This document shows positions 23,884-33,417 of a DNA stretch of 64,000 nucleotides, piece by piece. A program made the translations under genes and the position numbers. This stretch comes from Lacrimispora defluvii (GTDB lineage: Bacteria > Bacillota > Clostridia > Lachnospirales > Lachnospiraceae). Every line of letters begins with the position of its first letter. Positions within the stretch are counted from its first letter, which is position 1. Location of the stretch: positions 1 to 64,000 of the forward strand of contig JAAOXG010000021.1 of assembly GCA_013036995.1 (NCBI GenBank). The letters are read 5' to 3'. Under the pieces are notes generated by a model that had not been told where the DNA came from, searched no databases, and saw nothing but the letters and a program-made list of their open reading frames with translations.

Positions 23884-26307
23884 CTATTTCCCAGACAGCT
23901 TCTTTTCATAAATTCTGTTCGCTTTTGCATTGGAGAAAAAACCTCCGATTAATTTTTTCATACCTTTCAGGAAATGTCCGTTCACAACAAGAACCATTCC
24001 CTCTGCCATTTCCATGCTGACCATGCCATTTGTCATTTTTGCAATCCCACGAAACGGTATGCTGTAAATAAAAAGGAGGTTTAAATCCGGTTTACCCTTT
24101 GCTTCACTTTTATTTTTCAGTCCCGTCAAAATGGCGTAAATAAGTCTTGCCAGCCGGCTCTTTGCATAGTACATCTGGCAGAATGCATCATTGATTCCCA
24201 GCTCTCCGCTCCATTTCCCGTTGGGAATGGGGCGTCCTAACAGCGTCTCAAATTCTTCTGCGGATACATCAGCAATTCGCCCGGAATAATAAGATTTCAT
24301 TTTTTCCGGTACATATGGCAGTACATCTGTGGTACCTGAACGAGTGAGCGTACCGCTTAATCTTATATCTTCCACACTGGCTCCAATGGATATGGTGTAA
24401 TCTCCTTTTTCCACTTCAAACCGGTCCGTCACCACATTCCAGTACCGGAACGTCCTGTCATCAAAGGGGATCTCTACCGTCTTACTCTCCCCTGCTTTTA
24501 AATCAACCTTTACAAAGCCCTTTAATTCTTTCTCCGGACGGAAAATTGTTTTCCCGGGCCCGCCTACATAGAGCTGGGCCACTTCTTTCCCATCCCGGTC
24601 CCCCTTGTTGCTGATGGTAAAACGAACACGGTCTTCCAACAACTGCAAACCGGAATAATCAAATGTTGTGTAGGACAATCCGAAACCAAAGGGATAACGG
24701 ACGGGGATCCCTGCCGTACTGTAATACCGGTAACCCACAAAGATCCCTTCCCTGTATTCTGCACAGCGTTCCATCCCCGGAAAATAGTGATATGCAGAGG
24801 TATCTGTAAGGTTCATGGGATAGCTTTCTGCTAACCGGCCGGAGGGATTGGCCTCACCGGTTATGACAGATATCATGGCTCCTGCTCCTGCCTGACCGCC
24901 TAAGTAACCATGCAGAATGGATTTACAACAGGACTGCCACGGCAATTCTATTACAGATCCAGCACTTAAAATTCCCACAATGTTCGGATTTACCTTAACC
25001 AGATCCTTAAGCAGGCTGATCTGGTTGCCCGGTATTTCCAGATGGGTCCGGTCCTGCCCCTCGGATTCACTAAGTTCATCTAGCCCGAAGCAGTAAAGAA
25101 CTGCATCGGCTTTTTCCGCCAGGGCAAGCGCCTGATTTTTCAGTGCTTCATTCTCTTTGCCGGTTCGTTCATATCCTTTGGAGCATCCCACCAGATTCAA
25201 GGGGGCACTCTTTATTACTGACTCAATGGTCTCCAGAGACAGGGGATTTACAATGGAAGACCCTGCCCCCTGATAACGGGGGATAAATGCAAAATCTCCA
25301 ATTACGGCTACCTTACAACCGGAATTTAACGGAAGCAGACCTTCGTCATTTTTAAGAAGTACAATGCTTTCCAAAGAGGCCTTTCTTGCCAGTTCATGAT
25401 GGGCTTCTTTGTCAAAGGATTTCTTTTTATTTTGGGGAGCTGCTGTAAGATCCAGCACAGCATCTAATAAATCATCCACACAGGTATCCAGTTCCTCCAC
25501 GGTAAGTGCGCCGTTTTCCACCGCTGCTAACAGCTCTCTTGCAGAACCCAGCCCGGGTGCAGGCATCTCTAAATTAGAACCAGCCAAAACTCCCTCCACA
25601 TGGCTGTTGGAACCGCCCCAGTCCGTAATGACAATTCCGTCAAATTTCCAGTCAGTGCGCAGAATATCCCTGAGCAGATGCTTATTCTCATTGGTATAAA
25701 CCCCATTTACTGCGTTGTAGCTGGTCATAATGGACTTTGCTCCGCCCTCTTTTACCGCAATTTCAAAGCCTTCCAGATAAATCTCTCTCAGTGTCCGTTC
25801 GTCAAGGACGGAATCAACAGACATCCGAAGCCGTTCCTGGCTGTTGACTGCAAAATGCTTGGGGCAGGCGTAAACTCCTTCACTTTGAATTCCCCTGATA
25901 TAGGCCGCTGCCATCTTACCTGACAAAAAAGGATCTTCTGAAAAATATTCAAAATTTCTTCCGCAAAGTGGGCTTCGTTTGATGTTCAGCCCCGGCCCCA
26001 GCAGGACATTTACATCCTGGCTGGAAGCCTCTTCTCCAAGGGCTCTTCCGATTTTCTCTGCAAGATCCTCATCCCAGCTGTTTGCCACGGTGGCAGCCGT
26101 GGGAAAACAGGTCGCCGGCAGGGAGGCATTGAGTCCTAAATGATCCCCTGCACCGGCCTGTTTACGGACTCCATGGGGCCCATCCGCGCAAAATATGGAA
26201 GGAATTCCAAGCCGGTCGATATTTCTGGACTGCCAGACGTTTTTTCCGCTTAAGAAAGCCGCCTTTTCCTCCATTGTCATTTTTCGGATGATATCCTCAT
26301 GTTTCAT
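23884..26307 (-). CDS. Glycoside hydrolase family 3 beta-glycosidase (canonical order)
   Basis: 807 residues without signal peptide, so cytoplasmic. The order is the usual one: TIM barrel (1-260; substrate-binding KHFAVNSQERLR and nucleophile Asp in GIVITDWGG), then the alpha/beta sandwich (about 300-520; LSESEGQDR as acid/base region), then a fibronectin-III-like domain (about 580-660). A C-terminal extension of about 130 residues follows. Probably acts on beta-glucosides or beta-xylosides. It overlaps the upstream GH3 gene by 4 bp (ATGA), so both are translated from one mRNA. Confidence 0.92.
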   Translation of the reverse strand: MKHEDIIRKMTMEEKAAFLSGKNVWQSRNIDRLGIPSIFCADGPHGVRKQAGAGDHLGLNASLPATCFPTAATVANSWDEDLAEKIGRALGEEASSQDVNVLLGPGLNIKRSPLCGRNFEYFSEDPFLSGKMAAAYIRGIQSEGVYACPKHFAVNSQERLRMSVDSVLDERTLREIYLEGFEIAVKEGGAKSIMTSYNAVNGVYTNENKHLLRDILRTDWKFDGIVITDWGGSNSHVEGVLAGSNLEMPAPGLGSARELLAAVENGALTVEELDTCVDDLLDAVLDLTAAPQNKKKSFDKEAHHELARKASLESIVLLKNDEGLLPLNSGCKVAVIGDFAFIPRYQGAGSSIVNPLSLETIESVIKSAPLNLVGCSKGYERTGKENEALKNQALALAEKADAVLYCFGLDELSESEGQDRTHLEIPGNQISLLKDLVKVNPNIVGILSAGSVIELPWQSCCKSILHGYLGGQAGAGAMISVITGEANPSGRLAESYPMNLTDTSAYHYFPGMERCAEYREGIFVGYRYYSTAGIPVRYPFGFGLSYTTFDYSGLQLLEDRVRFTISNKGDRDGKEVAQLYVGGPGKTIFRPEKELKGFVKVDLKAGESKTVEIPFDDRTFRYWNVVTDRFEVEKGDYTISIGASVEDIRLSGTLTRSGTTDVLPYVPEKMKSYYSGRIADVSAEEFETLLGRPIPNGKWSGELGINDAFCQMYYAKSRLARLIYAILTGLKNKSEAKGKPDLNLLFIYSIPFRGIAKMTNGMVSMEMAEGMVLVVNGHFLKGMKKLIGGFFSNAKANRIYEKKLSGK

Positions 26308-29180
26308 TCTGTCATTCCTTCCTTTTCCAACCGCTTTTTGTAGTTTTTAATAATTTTTATTTCTATTATAATGAATCCTGCTGCCAGAATCACATCAATG
26401 ATAATTGCCGCAATCTGCCACACCAGCAGACTTACATTTGCATTGTTTCCTTCATAGGCACGGCTGTTCACTACTGTATACATAATATTTTTACTGGACT
26501 TTCTCATGGCATTTAAGCTGGTAGCGCTGGTCTTGTCTTTTACATGATTTGTTTCCGTATCATAGGCAACCAGCATGGCGTCATTGCCGTTGCGGATCTC
26601 CTGATCTGCATTCTGGAAGCCGTAACCTCCAAAATAATCGGTAAGAACAAATCCCTGAAATCCCCATTCATCACGCAGAACCGTATTAAGCAGCGTATTA
26701 TTGGCACCGGAATACACGGTTCCTATATAATTAAAGGAGGACATAACTGCCTTTGCGTGACCTTCTTTTACCGCGATTTCAAAAGGCTTTAGATAAATCT
26801 CACGGATTGCCTGCTCATTGGACCAGGTACATAGCATATTAAGACGGTTGGTTTCCTGGTCGTTTAATGCAAAATGTTTGATATATGCATAAACTCCGTG
26901 CTTTTCGGCTCCAGCCACTGCTCTGGCTGCCATCTGTCCGGAAAGTACACCATCCTCAGAATAGTACTCAAAGTTACGGCCTGCAAATGCACAGCGGTGG
27001 ATATTCATGGCCGGTGCATACCAGCCGGACACCTTCATTTCATCCGCCATCTTACCGATCTTCTCACCAAAAGCCTCTGCAATGTCATGATTCCAGGTGC
27101 TGGCTATCATAACAGCAGATGGAAAACCGATGGATCCGGTTCCCGTAAAGTTGTTATTGATGGAAGCAGGGCCGTCACAGTCTACGGTTCCAACTTTATT
27201 TACACTTTTTGCCTCAGAGGTCTGATAACCTCCGATCGCAGTCAACGCATCCATATCACTCACAGTCAGCTGGTCAAGCAGCTTCTCCCACTTGGGATCA
27301 TCAAAGGGCAGTCCCCGCATATCAGCAAGCTTTATCCCGTTTTTCGCACCTGTCACCGGCATGGGATCACTGTCATTGTTGTGGGCAGCCGGATCATAAT
27401 TGCTGTTGTTTATAAAGGTTTTCTTGTATTTCTCGGGCATGCTCATATTTTTAGGCGCTGCCGTTGCTTTTTCAAAGTTGGCAAATCCATCTGCACGGGA
27501 AAGATAGGTCAGATCTCCACTGGCATCTTTAAACTGATTTACTGCAGCTGCTTTATCTGAAGTACGTGGTGCAGACTCATTATATATCACGGTTTCTGGT
27601 ACGTGATACTTCTGTTCTGTAATGATATTGTGGGAATCAGACCGGATCGATATGCCATAATCACCGGATTCCAATACATAGCAGCCATTTACAGCCTCAT
27701 CAAAGGAAGCCATGTCTTCCGCCTGAAGGGATATCCTGATGGTCTGGGAGTCCCCTGGTTTTATAATATCAGTTTTATCAAATGCGATCAGATTCGCGGA
27801 AGCTTTTTCGATTCCCTTATTGGTATAAGGCGGATTATAATAGACCTCCACTACATCCTTACCCGGATTTTTCCCTGTGTTGGTTACTGTAACATCAAAT
27901 GAGATTGTTCCGTCTTGTTCTGTTAATTGCCCCATTTCCTGCTGAAAGGACGTATAGGACAATCCATAGCCAAAGGGATAAATTACCTCTTTTTTATAAT
28001 CAATTAATCCCTCTGCTGCTGCCGTCTCGTAGAAACGATAACCGGTGTAAATGCCTTCCGTATAGTTGACAAAGCTGGGATAGGTATCCGCACCTTTAAA
28101 TGCCTTGCCTTTAAATTCATTCATGTTATCGTAGGTGAAACTTCCAAAGTTATTGTAATTGGGTGCTTTTGTCAGATCAGCCGCAAATGTATCACTTGTT
28201 TTTCCTGATGGATTGACGGCACCGCTCATAATCTCCCCCAGTCCTTTAAAACCGGACTGACCGGTACCCGGACACCAGAGAACTCCTTTAATCTGGCTGT
28301 AATCATTGACAAAGCCAAGTTCCATGGCGTTGGCACCGTTGTATACCACAATGACATTGTCAAAGCTTGAGCATACCAGATCCATCAGATTTTTCTCTGT
28401 ACGGCTTAACTGCAGATAATGTTCTCCTGGTTCAAAATCCTTGTAATCCTTGGAGTTATCGGTGTATGTAACCTTGCTTACATCCGTGGGAAGATCTGCC
28501 CCCTCTCCGCCAACGCGGGTAATAACTACCATTGCCGTATCAGAAAAAGCTTTGGCATCTTCCATTAGCTTACTGCTATAAGTATCAGCTGCAGGCTCCG
28601 GCAGCGTCCAGTCCTGATCCCACATGCCAACGCTTGGACGGTCTGTCCGGTATGCCGTATAGAAATCGGTCAGACTGGTGTTCAGTTTAAAGCCCGCATC
28701 CGTAAGACCCTGAAGCAGTGACTCCGTCTCATATGCCTTTGACAAAGAACCGGAGCCCGTTCCTCCATAGCACGGGTTTGTAGATGCCCATCCAAAAACG
28801 TTTAAATTGGAATTATTCTTTAAGGGAAGAAGGTCTGCATCATTTTTCAAAAGTACAATCCCTTCCCTGGCAATCTCTGTACAAAGAGCAGTTGCCTCGT
28901 CAGATGTTTCCTGTGAAATAGTTCCGCTGCCGGTTGCCAGTGAAATCAAATTAGACATCGGTCCCCAGCAGATTAAGTTTACAACCACAACCAAAGCAAG
29001 AAGCATAGCCATAAGACTGTTCTTGCGGATCAGATATCTGGCAGACCCCTTCCTCTTCCGGCATACCACCATGGCTATGACCGCAGCTGCCACAACTACA
29101 GCAAAGCCAATAAGATATGGTACACACAGCTTGACGATTTTTAACACATCATCAATATTGATCTGTAACATTTCTTTCAT
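26304..29180 (-). CDS. Membrane-anchored family 3 glycoside hydrolase with reversed domain order
   Basis: 958 residues. Two N-terminal membrane helices (about 18-40 and 52-75) are followed by the alpha/beta sandwich domain (about 90-400; REGIVLLKND, acid/base region GGEGADLP), a fibronectin-III-like domain (about 405-525), the TIM barrel (about 630-885; KHFALNDQETNR, nucleophile Asp in FVLTDYFGG) and a last membrane helix (about 920-945). The catalytic barrel thus follows the domain that normally comes after it, an order known from rumen beta-glucosidases of Butyrivibrio and Ruminococcus. Helices at both ends would tether it to the membrane, probably facing outward. Confidence 0.88.
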   Translation of the reverse strand: MKEMLQINIDDVLKIVKLCVPYLIGFAVVVAAAVIAMVVCRKRKGSARYLIRKNSLMAMLLALVVVVNLICWGPMSNLISLATGSGTISQETSDEATALCTEIAREGIVLLKNDADLLPLKNNSNLNVFGWASTNPCYGGTGSGSLSKAYETESLLQGLTDAGFKLNTSLTDFYTAYRTDRPSVGMWDQDWTLPEPAADTYSSKLMEDAKAFSDTAMVVITRVGGEGADLPTDVSKVTYTDNSKDYKDFEPGEHYLQLSRTEKNLMDLVCSSFDNVIVVYNGANAMELGFVNDYSQIKGVLWCPGTGQSGFKGLGEIMSGAVNPSGKTSDTFAADLTKAPNYNNFGSFTYDNMNEFKGKAFKGADTYPSFVNYTEGIYTGYRFYETAAAEGLIDYKKEVIYPFGYGLSYTSFQQEMGQLTEQDGTISFDVTVTNTGKNPGKDVVEVYYNPPYTNKGIEKASANLIAFDKTDIIKPGDSQTIRISLQAEDMASFDEAVNGCYVLESGDYGISIRSDSHNIITEQKYHVPETVIYNESAPRTSDKAAAVNQFKDASGDLTYLSRADGFANFEKATAAPKNMSMPEKYKKTFINNSNYDPAAHNNDSDPMPVTGAKNGIKLADMRGLPFDDPKWEKLLDQLTVSDMDALTAIGGYQTSEAKSVNKVGTVDCDGPASINNNFTGTGSIGFPSAVMIASTWNHDIAEAFGEKIGKMADEMKVSGWYAPAMNIHRCAFAGRNFEYYSEDGVLSGQMAARAVAGAEKHGVYAYIKHFALNDQETNRLNMLCTWSNEQAIREIYLKPFEIAVKEGHAKAVMSSFNYIGTVYSGANNTLLNTVLRDEWGFQGFVLTDYFGGYGFQNADQEIRNGNDAMLVAYDTETNHVKDKTSATSLNAMRKSSKNIMYTVVNSRAYEGNNANVSLLVWQIAAIIIDVILAAGFIIIEIKIIKNYKKRLEKEGMTE

Positions 29181-29275
29181 CCTCCTCCATACATCGTTTT
29201 TGTATCCTTACTTTAGCACAATTATGGCGGACCGGACTGTCAATTGCACAACTGGTCGGTTTTTCTGCATGAAAA

Positions 29276-29311
29276 GCAGTGCCGCCTGTCCGGGTGGATA
29301 GGCGGCACTGC
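29276..29311 (-). terminator. Intrinsic terminator after the GHKL kinase gene
   Basis: A perfect 12-bp stem (29276-29287 with 29300-29311) and then TTTT on the minus strand. It separates the two-component genes from the GH3 operon. Confidence 0.85.
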
Positions 29312-29323
29312 CGGATTATTTAC

Positions 29324-30637
29324 TTAATCCTCTCTGGGAAGGGGAATGACTACATTCAGTTTAAACCAGTTATCCTTCGTATCAATGGTTACCCAGCCAT
29401 TGTACTTTTTAACCGTATATTTAATGCTTTTGATGCCATATCCATGGTACTCCTTGTTGGCCTTAGTCGTCGCTGGCTGATTATTCTCAAACTGAATATT
29501 TCCTTCAAAATAATTCTCAAACCGCAGAACAACAAAATCTTTTTTGGATAGGACTTCCACGTGAATCAGCCTCTTCTCCTTTTCTTCGATTTGTATGGCA
29601 CATTCAATGGCGTTATCCAACGCATTTCCAAGAATGGTACAAATGTCCATTACATGAATGAAATTTAACAGCTTCCCATCCACCACAGAGGTCAGCTCAA
29701 TCTCATGTCTCTGACAGGTCATACTTTTCCCGGTGAGTATGGTGTCCACCACGGAATTGCCCGTCTTGTTCTGGGCTTCATAGGTACGGATCTCGCTTTC
29801 CATTTCGTCTAAAAATGCCAGCCGTTTCTCAGAGTCCTGTTCTGCCCTTAAAACGGCAATCTGATGTTTTAAATCATGGTATTTCCGGTTGACCATCTCG
29901 ATGCTTTCCCCTGACTTGCGGTACTGGGAATACTGGCTCTGGAGAATGTTACGCATAGCCTCTAAATCGTATTTCACCTGCATCTCCTGTCTTAATATGT
30001 GATATGCAAAAAGGATGACAAGACCGCTTAGATCCACCAGAGTCCTGATGTTAAAGATCTCTTTTGTAATCTGGCTGCTGAATGGGGAATTGGAATATAC
30101 AAAGCTTAAATTGCTGACGAAAAATACAGTTGCACCGGTAGCGGTCACAAACAGCAGTTCTTTCAGCGTAATCGTTTCCTTCCGGATATGTTTTCTTTCC
30201 AAAAAATAAGCGCCTCCAAATACAGCCCCGAAGACGATGAAAAAAACAAGAATATCCAGCCACATCTCCGATATCCGGGTACTTAATACAGCATTATAAT
30301 AAAGCTGCCACTCTAAAGATGCCGTAAATTCTGCCAGAATAAAAGACCGGACACAGTAATACCCTGCACTGCCCGCCGTAACTTTACAGGTGATCATAAA
30401 ATATGCCTGCATCAGTCCGATTGCCAGTAGCATTCCGGGAATCCACAGTGACTTGGGAAATGTGCCAGCTGCCAGCTGTATCCCGCATTGCAAAAAGCAC
30501 GCAGCACATATAACCGCCGCCAGGGAAGGCCCTTTCCATTTCCTTTTCAGATTTAAAACATAGATGGTGCATGCAGCCCATTCCGCGATCCCCGTGTACA
30601 GCCTTGGAATCTCTGTCAGTGCAATATGGTTCATCAT
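29324..30637 (-). CDS. GHKL-type sensor histidine kinase
   Basis: 437 residues. Six to seven hydrophobic segments in the first 215 residues form the sensor; a coiled linker leads to KYHDLKHQIAVLRAEQ (phosphorylated His) and a GHKL ATPase domain with the N-box ILGNALDNAIECA and the G-box YHGYGIKSI. The class is that of AgrC/VirS-like kinases that sense peptides or other extracellular cues. It overlaps the response regulator gene by 4 bp. The GH3 operon directly downstream is a candidate target, by position only. Confidence 0.9.
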   Translation of the reverse strand: MMNHIALTEIPRLYTGIAEWAACTIYVLNLKRKWKGPSLAAVICAACFLQCGIQLAAGTFPKSLWIPGMLLAIGLMQAYFMITCKVTAGSAGYYCVRSFILAEFTASLEWQLYYNAVLSTRISEMWLDILVFFIVFGAVFGGAYFLERKHIRKETITLKELLFVTATGATVFFVSNLSFVYSNSPFSSQITKEIFNIRTLVDLSGLVILFAYHILRQEMQVKYDLEAMRNILQSQYSQYRKSGESIEMVNRKYHDLKHQIAVLRAEQDSEKRLAFLDEMESEIRTYEAQNKTGNSVVDTILTGKSMTCQRHEIELTSVVDGKLLNFIHVMDICTILGNALDNAIECAIQIEEKEKRLIHVEVLSKKDFVVLRFENYFEGNIQFENNQPATTKANKEYHGYGIKSIKYTVKKYNGWVTIDTKDNWFKLNVVIPLPRED

Positions 30638-31341
30638 AAAGCCCCTCCCAGATAATTGGTCAGTTCCTCCATAAATTCCTTTTTCCTGGTTCTGCTGATG
30701 GTCAGCCGGGCTCCCTTCATCAGCACACAGCCCTCCTGCACGCTTTCCACATGTTCCAGGTTTAAAAGATATCCCTTACTGCAGCGGAAGAAATTTAACC
30801 CCTTCAGTCTTTCCTCCACCTCTTTCATTGCCCCAAAGGTCACATATTCCCCTGTCAGTGTATGATAAATAAGCCGGTGTCCCAGACTCTCAATATAATA
30901 AATATCCGGCAGATACAGTTTCACCGTACCTCCCTTTATATTAACTGCCATATATTTTTTCACATTCCGGTTGATACGCCCGATTACCTTATCAAGTCTC
31001 TGGGAAAAAGAAAAATAGGAAACTGGTTTTAGTACATAATCCGTTGCCCCGACGGTGTAACCCTTAATGGCATACTGAGCCATATTGGTGATAAAGATGA
31101 GAATCACCTCCGGATCTTTTTCCCGGATCAGCTGAGCTGCCGTCATCCCGTCCATAAATCTCATTTCTATATCCAGTAAAATAACATCGTACTCTGCTTT
31201 ATAATTTTCAACGATTTCATCTCCGTCAGAAAAAGTGAGAATGCTAAACACCTCATTTCGTTCGTTCTGATACCGGAGTAAATATTCCTTTAGCTGTAAT
31301 ACACTCCCTGCATCATCATCCACGATTGCAATTCGAATCAT
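30634..31341 (-). CDS. LytTR-family response regulator
   Basis: 235 residues: receiver domain (1-120; acidic pocket DDD near 8-10, phospho-Asp in VILLDIEM, Lys in DYVLKPVSYF) and a LytTR DNA-binding domain (about 135-232; FFRCSKGYLLNLEHV). Partner of the GHKL kinase that follows it. LytTR regulators bind pairs of short direct repeats; I could not assign such sites with confidence upstream of the GH3 genes. Confidence 0.92.
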   Translation of the reverse strand: MIRIAIVDDDAGSVLQLKEYLLRYQNERNEVFSILTFSDGDEIVENYKAEYDVILLDIEMRFMDGMTAAQLIREKDPEVILIFITNMAQYAIKGYTVGATDYVLKPVSYFSFSQRLDKVIGRINRNVKKYMAVNIKGGTVKLYLPDIYYIESLGHRLIYHTLTGEYVTFGAMKEVEERLKGLNFFRCSKGYLLNLEHVESVQEGCVLMKGARLTISRTRKKEFMEELTNYLGGAL

Positions 31342-31440
31342 AACTCTCTCCTCCAGTGGTTAATCAATACATATCTTTAAGGATACACCAATTTTTTCCA
31401 GCTGGCAATCAATTTGGATTATGATTCATTCCCATAAAAA

Positions 31441-31466
31441 TAAGAGATACCAATCGGTACCTCTCA
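31441..31466 (-). terminator. Terminator after the coiled-coil protein gene
   Basis: TAAGAGATACC (31441-31451) pairs with GGTACCTCTCA (31456-31466) around a 4-nt loop; the minus-strand continuation TTATTTTTATG gives a U-rich tail. Confidence 0.7.
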
Positions 31467-31477
31467 TAAAATTCTTC

Positions 31478-31708
31478 TTATTTTGTCCTGGATATCAGGA
31501 ATTCTTTTAAATCAGAGATAGACATCTTCTGCTGATCCAGAATAGAAGATACTTCCTTAAACTGTTCCAGACTGATCTTTTCCTGGATTTCCTTTTCTTT
31601 TTCTATTAACTCAGTAATTGAATTTTTATGCTGCTGAATTGATTCCTGTACGTCTGCCAATTCCTTCTGAAGCTTTTCCAGTGATGATTTTCTTACTCCT
31701 CTAGCCAT
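31478..31708 (-). CDS. Small coiled-coil protein, DUF4315-like
   Basis: 76 residues. Residues 8-50 are a clear heptad coiled coil (ELADVQESIQQHKNSITELI), followed by a short SLEQFKEVSSILDQQKMSISDLKEFL segment with the helical-hairpin feel of DUF4315 proteins, which are often carried on mobile elements. Sequence likeness is loose, so the family name is tentative. Transcribed alone, with its own terminator. Function unknown. Confidence 0.65.
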   Translation of the reverse strand: MARGVRKSSLEKLQKELADVQESIQQHKNSITELIEKEKEIQEKISLEQFKEVSSILDQQKMSISDLKEFLISRTK

Positions 31709-32062
31709 ATTTAAGTCTCCTTGCTGATTCTGGTATTCTGATCATATATTAGCAATTATTGGAATAAAAATCAATATTATTTCCATAAAATGGAATTGGT
31801 AATTTCTCCCACCTGTTTTGACATAATGTTCTCTTAACACTGGAGATCGGAGGACCATTTTTCTATTATAATATCTTTGCATTGATTAAATAACGAAAAT
31901 CTCCTGATTGCTGCATCAATGGCCTCATCCATCCGATATCATTTCCATCTCTTCCCTCTCTTTGCAAATGTCCCTTATTTATGTATTACTCTCAGAAAAT
32001 ACCAGTGTACTTCACGTAATTACTGATGTAATATAGAAAAAAAACGTAAGGGGTAATACATA
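31709..32062. other. Intergenic region without visible gene
   Basis: AT-rich sequence between the coiled-coil gene (minus) and a 56-codon gene (plus). I see no reading frame with a ribosome site and no strong hairpin. Confidence 0.4.
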
Positions 32063-32233
32063 ATGCCAAATTCATATTTTAACAAAAATAACTCTGACCA
32101 GAACGGCCTGGTACTGGGCATCAGCGTTGGTTTGATCTGCGCTTCAGTAATTAATAATCTTATAATCGGATTAGCAATGGGAATTGTCTTTGGTATGTTA
32201 TTTAAAAAAGGGGTTTTCAGAAAAAAACTGTAA
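32063..32233 (+). CDS. Small two-helix membrane protein (56 residues)
   Basis: A 56-codon frame. The first 14 residues are polar (Asn/Ser-rich), then two hydrophobic helices (about 16-30 and 33-47) with a glycine pattern LVLGISVGLI and IIGLAMGIVFGM, ending in the basic FRKKL tail. TAAGGGG lies 9 nt before the ATG. The glycine spacing resembles small glycine-zipper membrane proteins. Function unknown. Confidence 0.6.
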   Translation: MPNSYFNKNNSDQNGLVLGISVGLICASVINNLIIGLAMGIVFGMLFKKGVFRKKL

Positions 32234-32406
32234 TACAAAACATCCTATCACAGAAAAAAAGACATCTGTATGTCATGATTTGTAAAGAAAAGGTATTAAA
32301 ATATTTCAGTAAAACATCATATAAAATAAATTATTTTATAAATACACCAATATCACAATAATACGTTAAATTCTCAAATTTTCCACACTTCTCACATATT
32401 TTCAGC

Positions 32407-32435
32407 TTTACATAATGATGTTTTTAGGTTATACT
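32407..32435 (+). promoter_or_regulatory. Sigma-A-like promoter directly before a terminator
   Basis: TTTACA (32407-32412), a 17-nt spacer and TATACT (32430-32435). The predicted start near 32442 lies only 12 bp before the terminator stem at 32454. Confidence 0.55.
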
Positions 32436-32441
32436 TACTAT

Positions 32442-32491
32442 AACTCTTCTTTGGAGCATCGTTTCCCCAATTTTTACGATGCTCTTTTTTT
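32442..32491 (+). ncRNA. Candidate very short non-coding RNA
   Basis: Between the promoter at 32407-32435 and the T-run at 32485-32491 the transcript would be about 50 nt and consist mainly of the terminator hairpin (32454-32462 with 32476-32484). It could also be only the terminator of the small plus-strand gene at 32063, with a chance promoter match. Confidence 0.3.
32454..32491 (+). terminator. Strong intrinsic terminator
   Basis: GAGCATCGT and ACGATGCTC form a perfect 9-bp stem around a 13-nt loop, followed by seven T. It lies 220 bp after the small membrane protein gene and 100 bp before the acetyltransferase gene. Confidence 0.85.
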
Positions 32492-32531
32492 GTCCTCTTT
32501 TCGTTATGAAACATAATACAAAGAGAACTTC

Positions 32532-32560
32532 TTGAACCTTTCTGCATGAAATGATATAAT
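32532..32560 (+). promoter_or_regulatory. Sigma-A-like promoter of the small acetyltransferase gene
   Basis: TTGAAC (32532-32537), a 17-nt spacer and TATAAT (32555-32560), 30 bp before the start codon. Confidence 0.75.
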
Positions 32561-32590
32561 CATTTCATTACAAGACAGGAGGTATTATAT

Positions 32591-32863
32591 ATGAACTTTA
32601 CCTACACCCCTAATAAGATTGCACTTTATCATTCAGACAGCAACCTGCTGGCTGAAGTTACATTTCCAGACGTAGATGACAGCACAGTTAATATTAATCA
32701 TACCTTTGTGGATGATTCTCTCAGAGGACAGGGCATCGCAGGTCAGCTGATGAAAGCGGCGGCAGATCATCTGCGCTCGCAAGGAAAAAAAGCAGTTCTG
32801 ACATGTTCCTATGCTATCACCTGGTTTGAAAAACATCCGGAATATCAGGATTTGCTGAAATAA
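32591..32863 (+). CDS. Small GNAT-like N-acetyltransferase (COG2388 type)
   Basis: 90 residues. The core GNAT signature is present: the strand INHTFVDDSLRGQGIAGQLM (acetyl-CoA pyrophosphate loop RGQGIA), then a helix and VLTCSYAITWFEKHPEY. The family consists of single-domain proteins of this length that lack the full GNAT fold; substrates are unknown. AGGAGG lies at proper distance before the ATG. Single-gene unit with its own promoter. Confidence 0.85.
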   Translation: MNFTYTPNKIALYHSDSNLLAEVTFPDVDDSTVNINHTFVDDSLRGQGIAGQLMKAAADHLRSQGKKAVLTCSYAITWFEKHPEYQDLLK

Positions 32864-32919
32864 ATAACATAAAAATTGCAGGTCTGAAACTACAGATCTG
32901 CAATTTTTATATTATGCCT

Positions 32920-33417
32920 CTATTTCTTTATTTTACCGTCTATAAATTCCCTGAAGCTTTCTACATCTCCTTCAATAAAACCATTTTTATCGAGAGGTAT
33001 AAATATTCGGCCATCAAAAATAAGTATAATCAGATTCTTAGTCTCAATATATTTTAAAATATCCTGATACGAAATCTCCCGTTGATTTTTATTTTCTGTA
33101 GTAATCATGATAAGATCCTTAAACTCAACCATGCATTCACAATCAGACTTCCCATATATTACCTGCATACGCCGCTGATTTAATCGAATCACTTTTTCCA
33201 GCTTGGCAATCAATACTCCTGCCAGAAAAACTGGAGCTGCCACATAAAATATGGTCAACGTTCCTATGTCGTGCTTCATAAATTTCATAACAAAATTAAT
33301 GATAATCAATAAGTACACAATTAAAAACGGAATTATCAGCTTCCGGTAATAATCCCGCATGACTGCATAATGGTATTCCTTCATGACCTTTTGAGTATGT
33401 ATACATCTGTTTTTCAT
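32920..33417 (-). CDS. YcxB-like membrane protein
   Basis: 165 residues. Two membrane helices (about 27-48 and 54-72) are followed by a small domain like YcxB: MQVIYGKSDCECMVEFKDL, then an interface ILKYIETKNLIILIFDGRIFIPLDKNGF. The latter pattern (LYIFxxxxxxIIIPKxxF-like) is typical of the C-terminal part of YcxB-like proteins. Function unknown. It is not clearly linked to the neighbours. Confidence 0.65.
   Translation of the reverse strand: MKNRCIHTQKVMKEYHYAVMRDYYRKLIIPFLIVYLLIIINFVMKFMKHDIGTLTIFYVAAPVFLAGVLIAKLEKVIRLNQRRMQVIYGKSDCECMVEFKDLIMITTENKNQREISYQDILKYIETKNLIILIFDGRIFIPLDKNGFIEGDVESFREFIDGKIKK

Noticed and set aside
29181-29275. LytTR-type direct repeats upstream of the GH3 operon
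   Set aside because: Some similar short words (GACCAGT, GACAGTC) are present, but they do not fit the 9-bp repeat with the right spacing.
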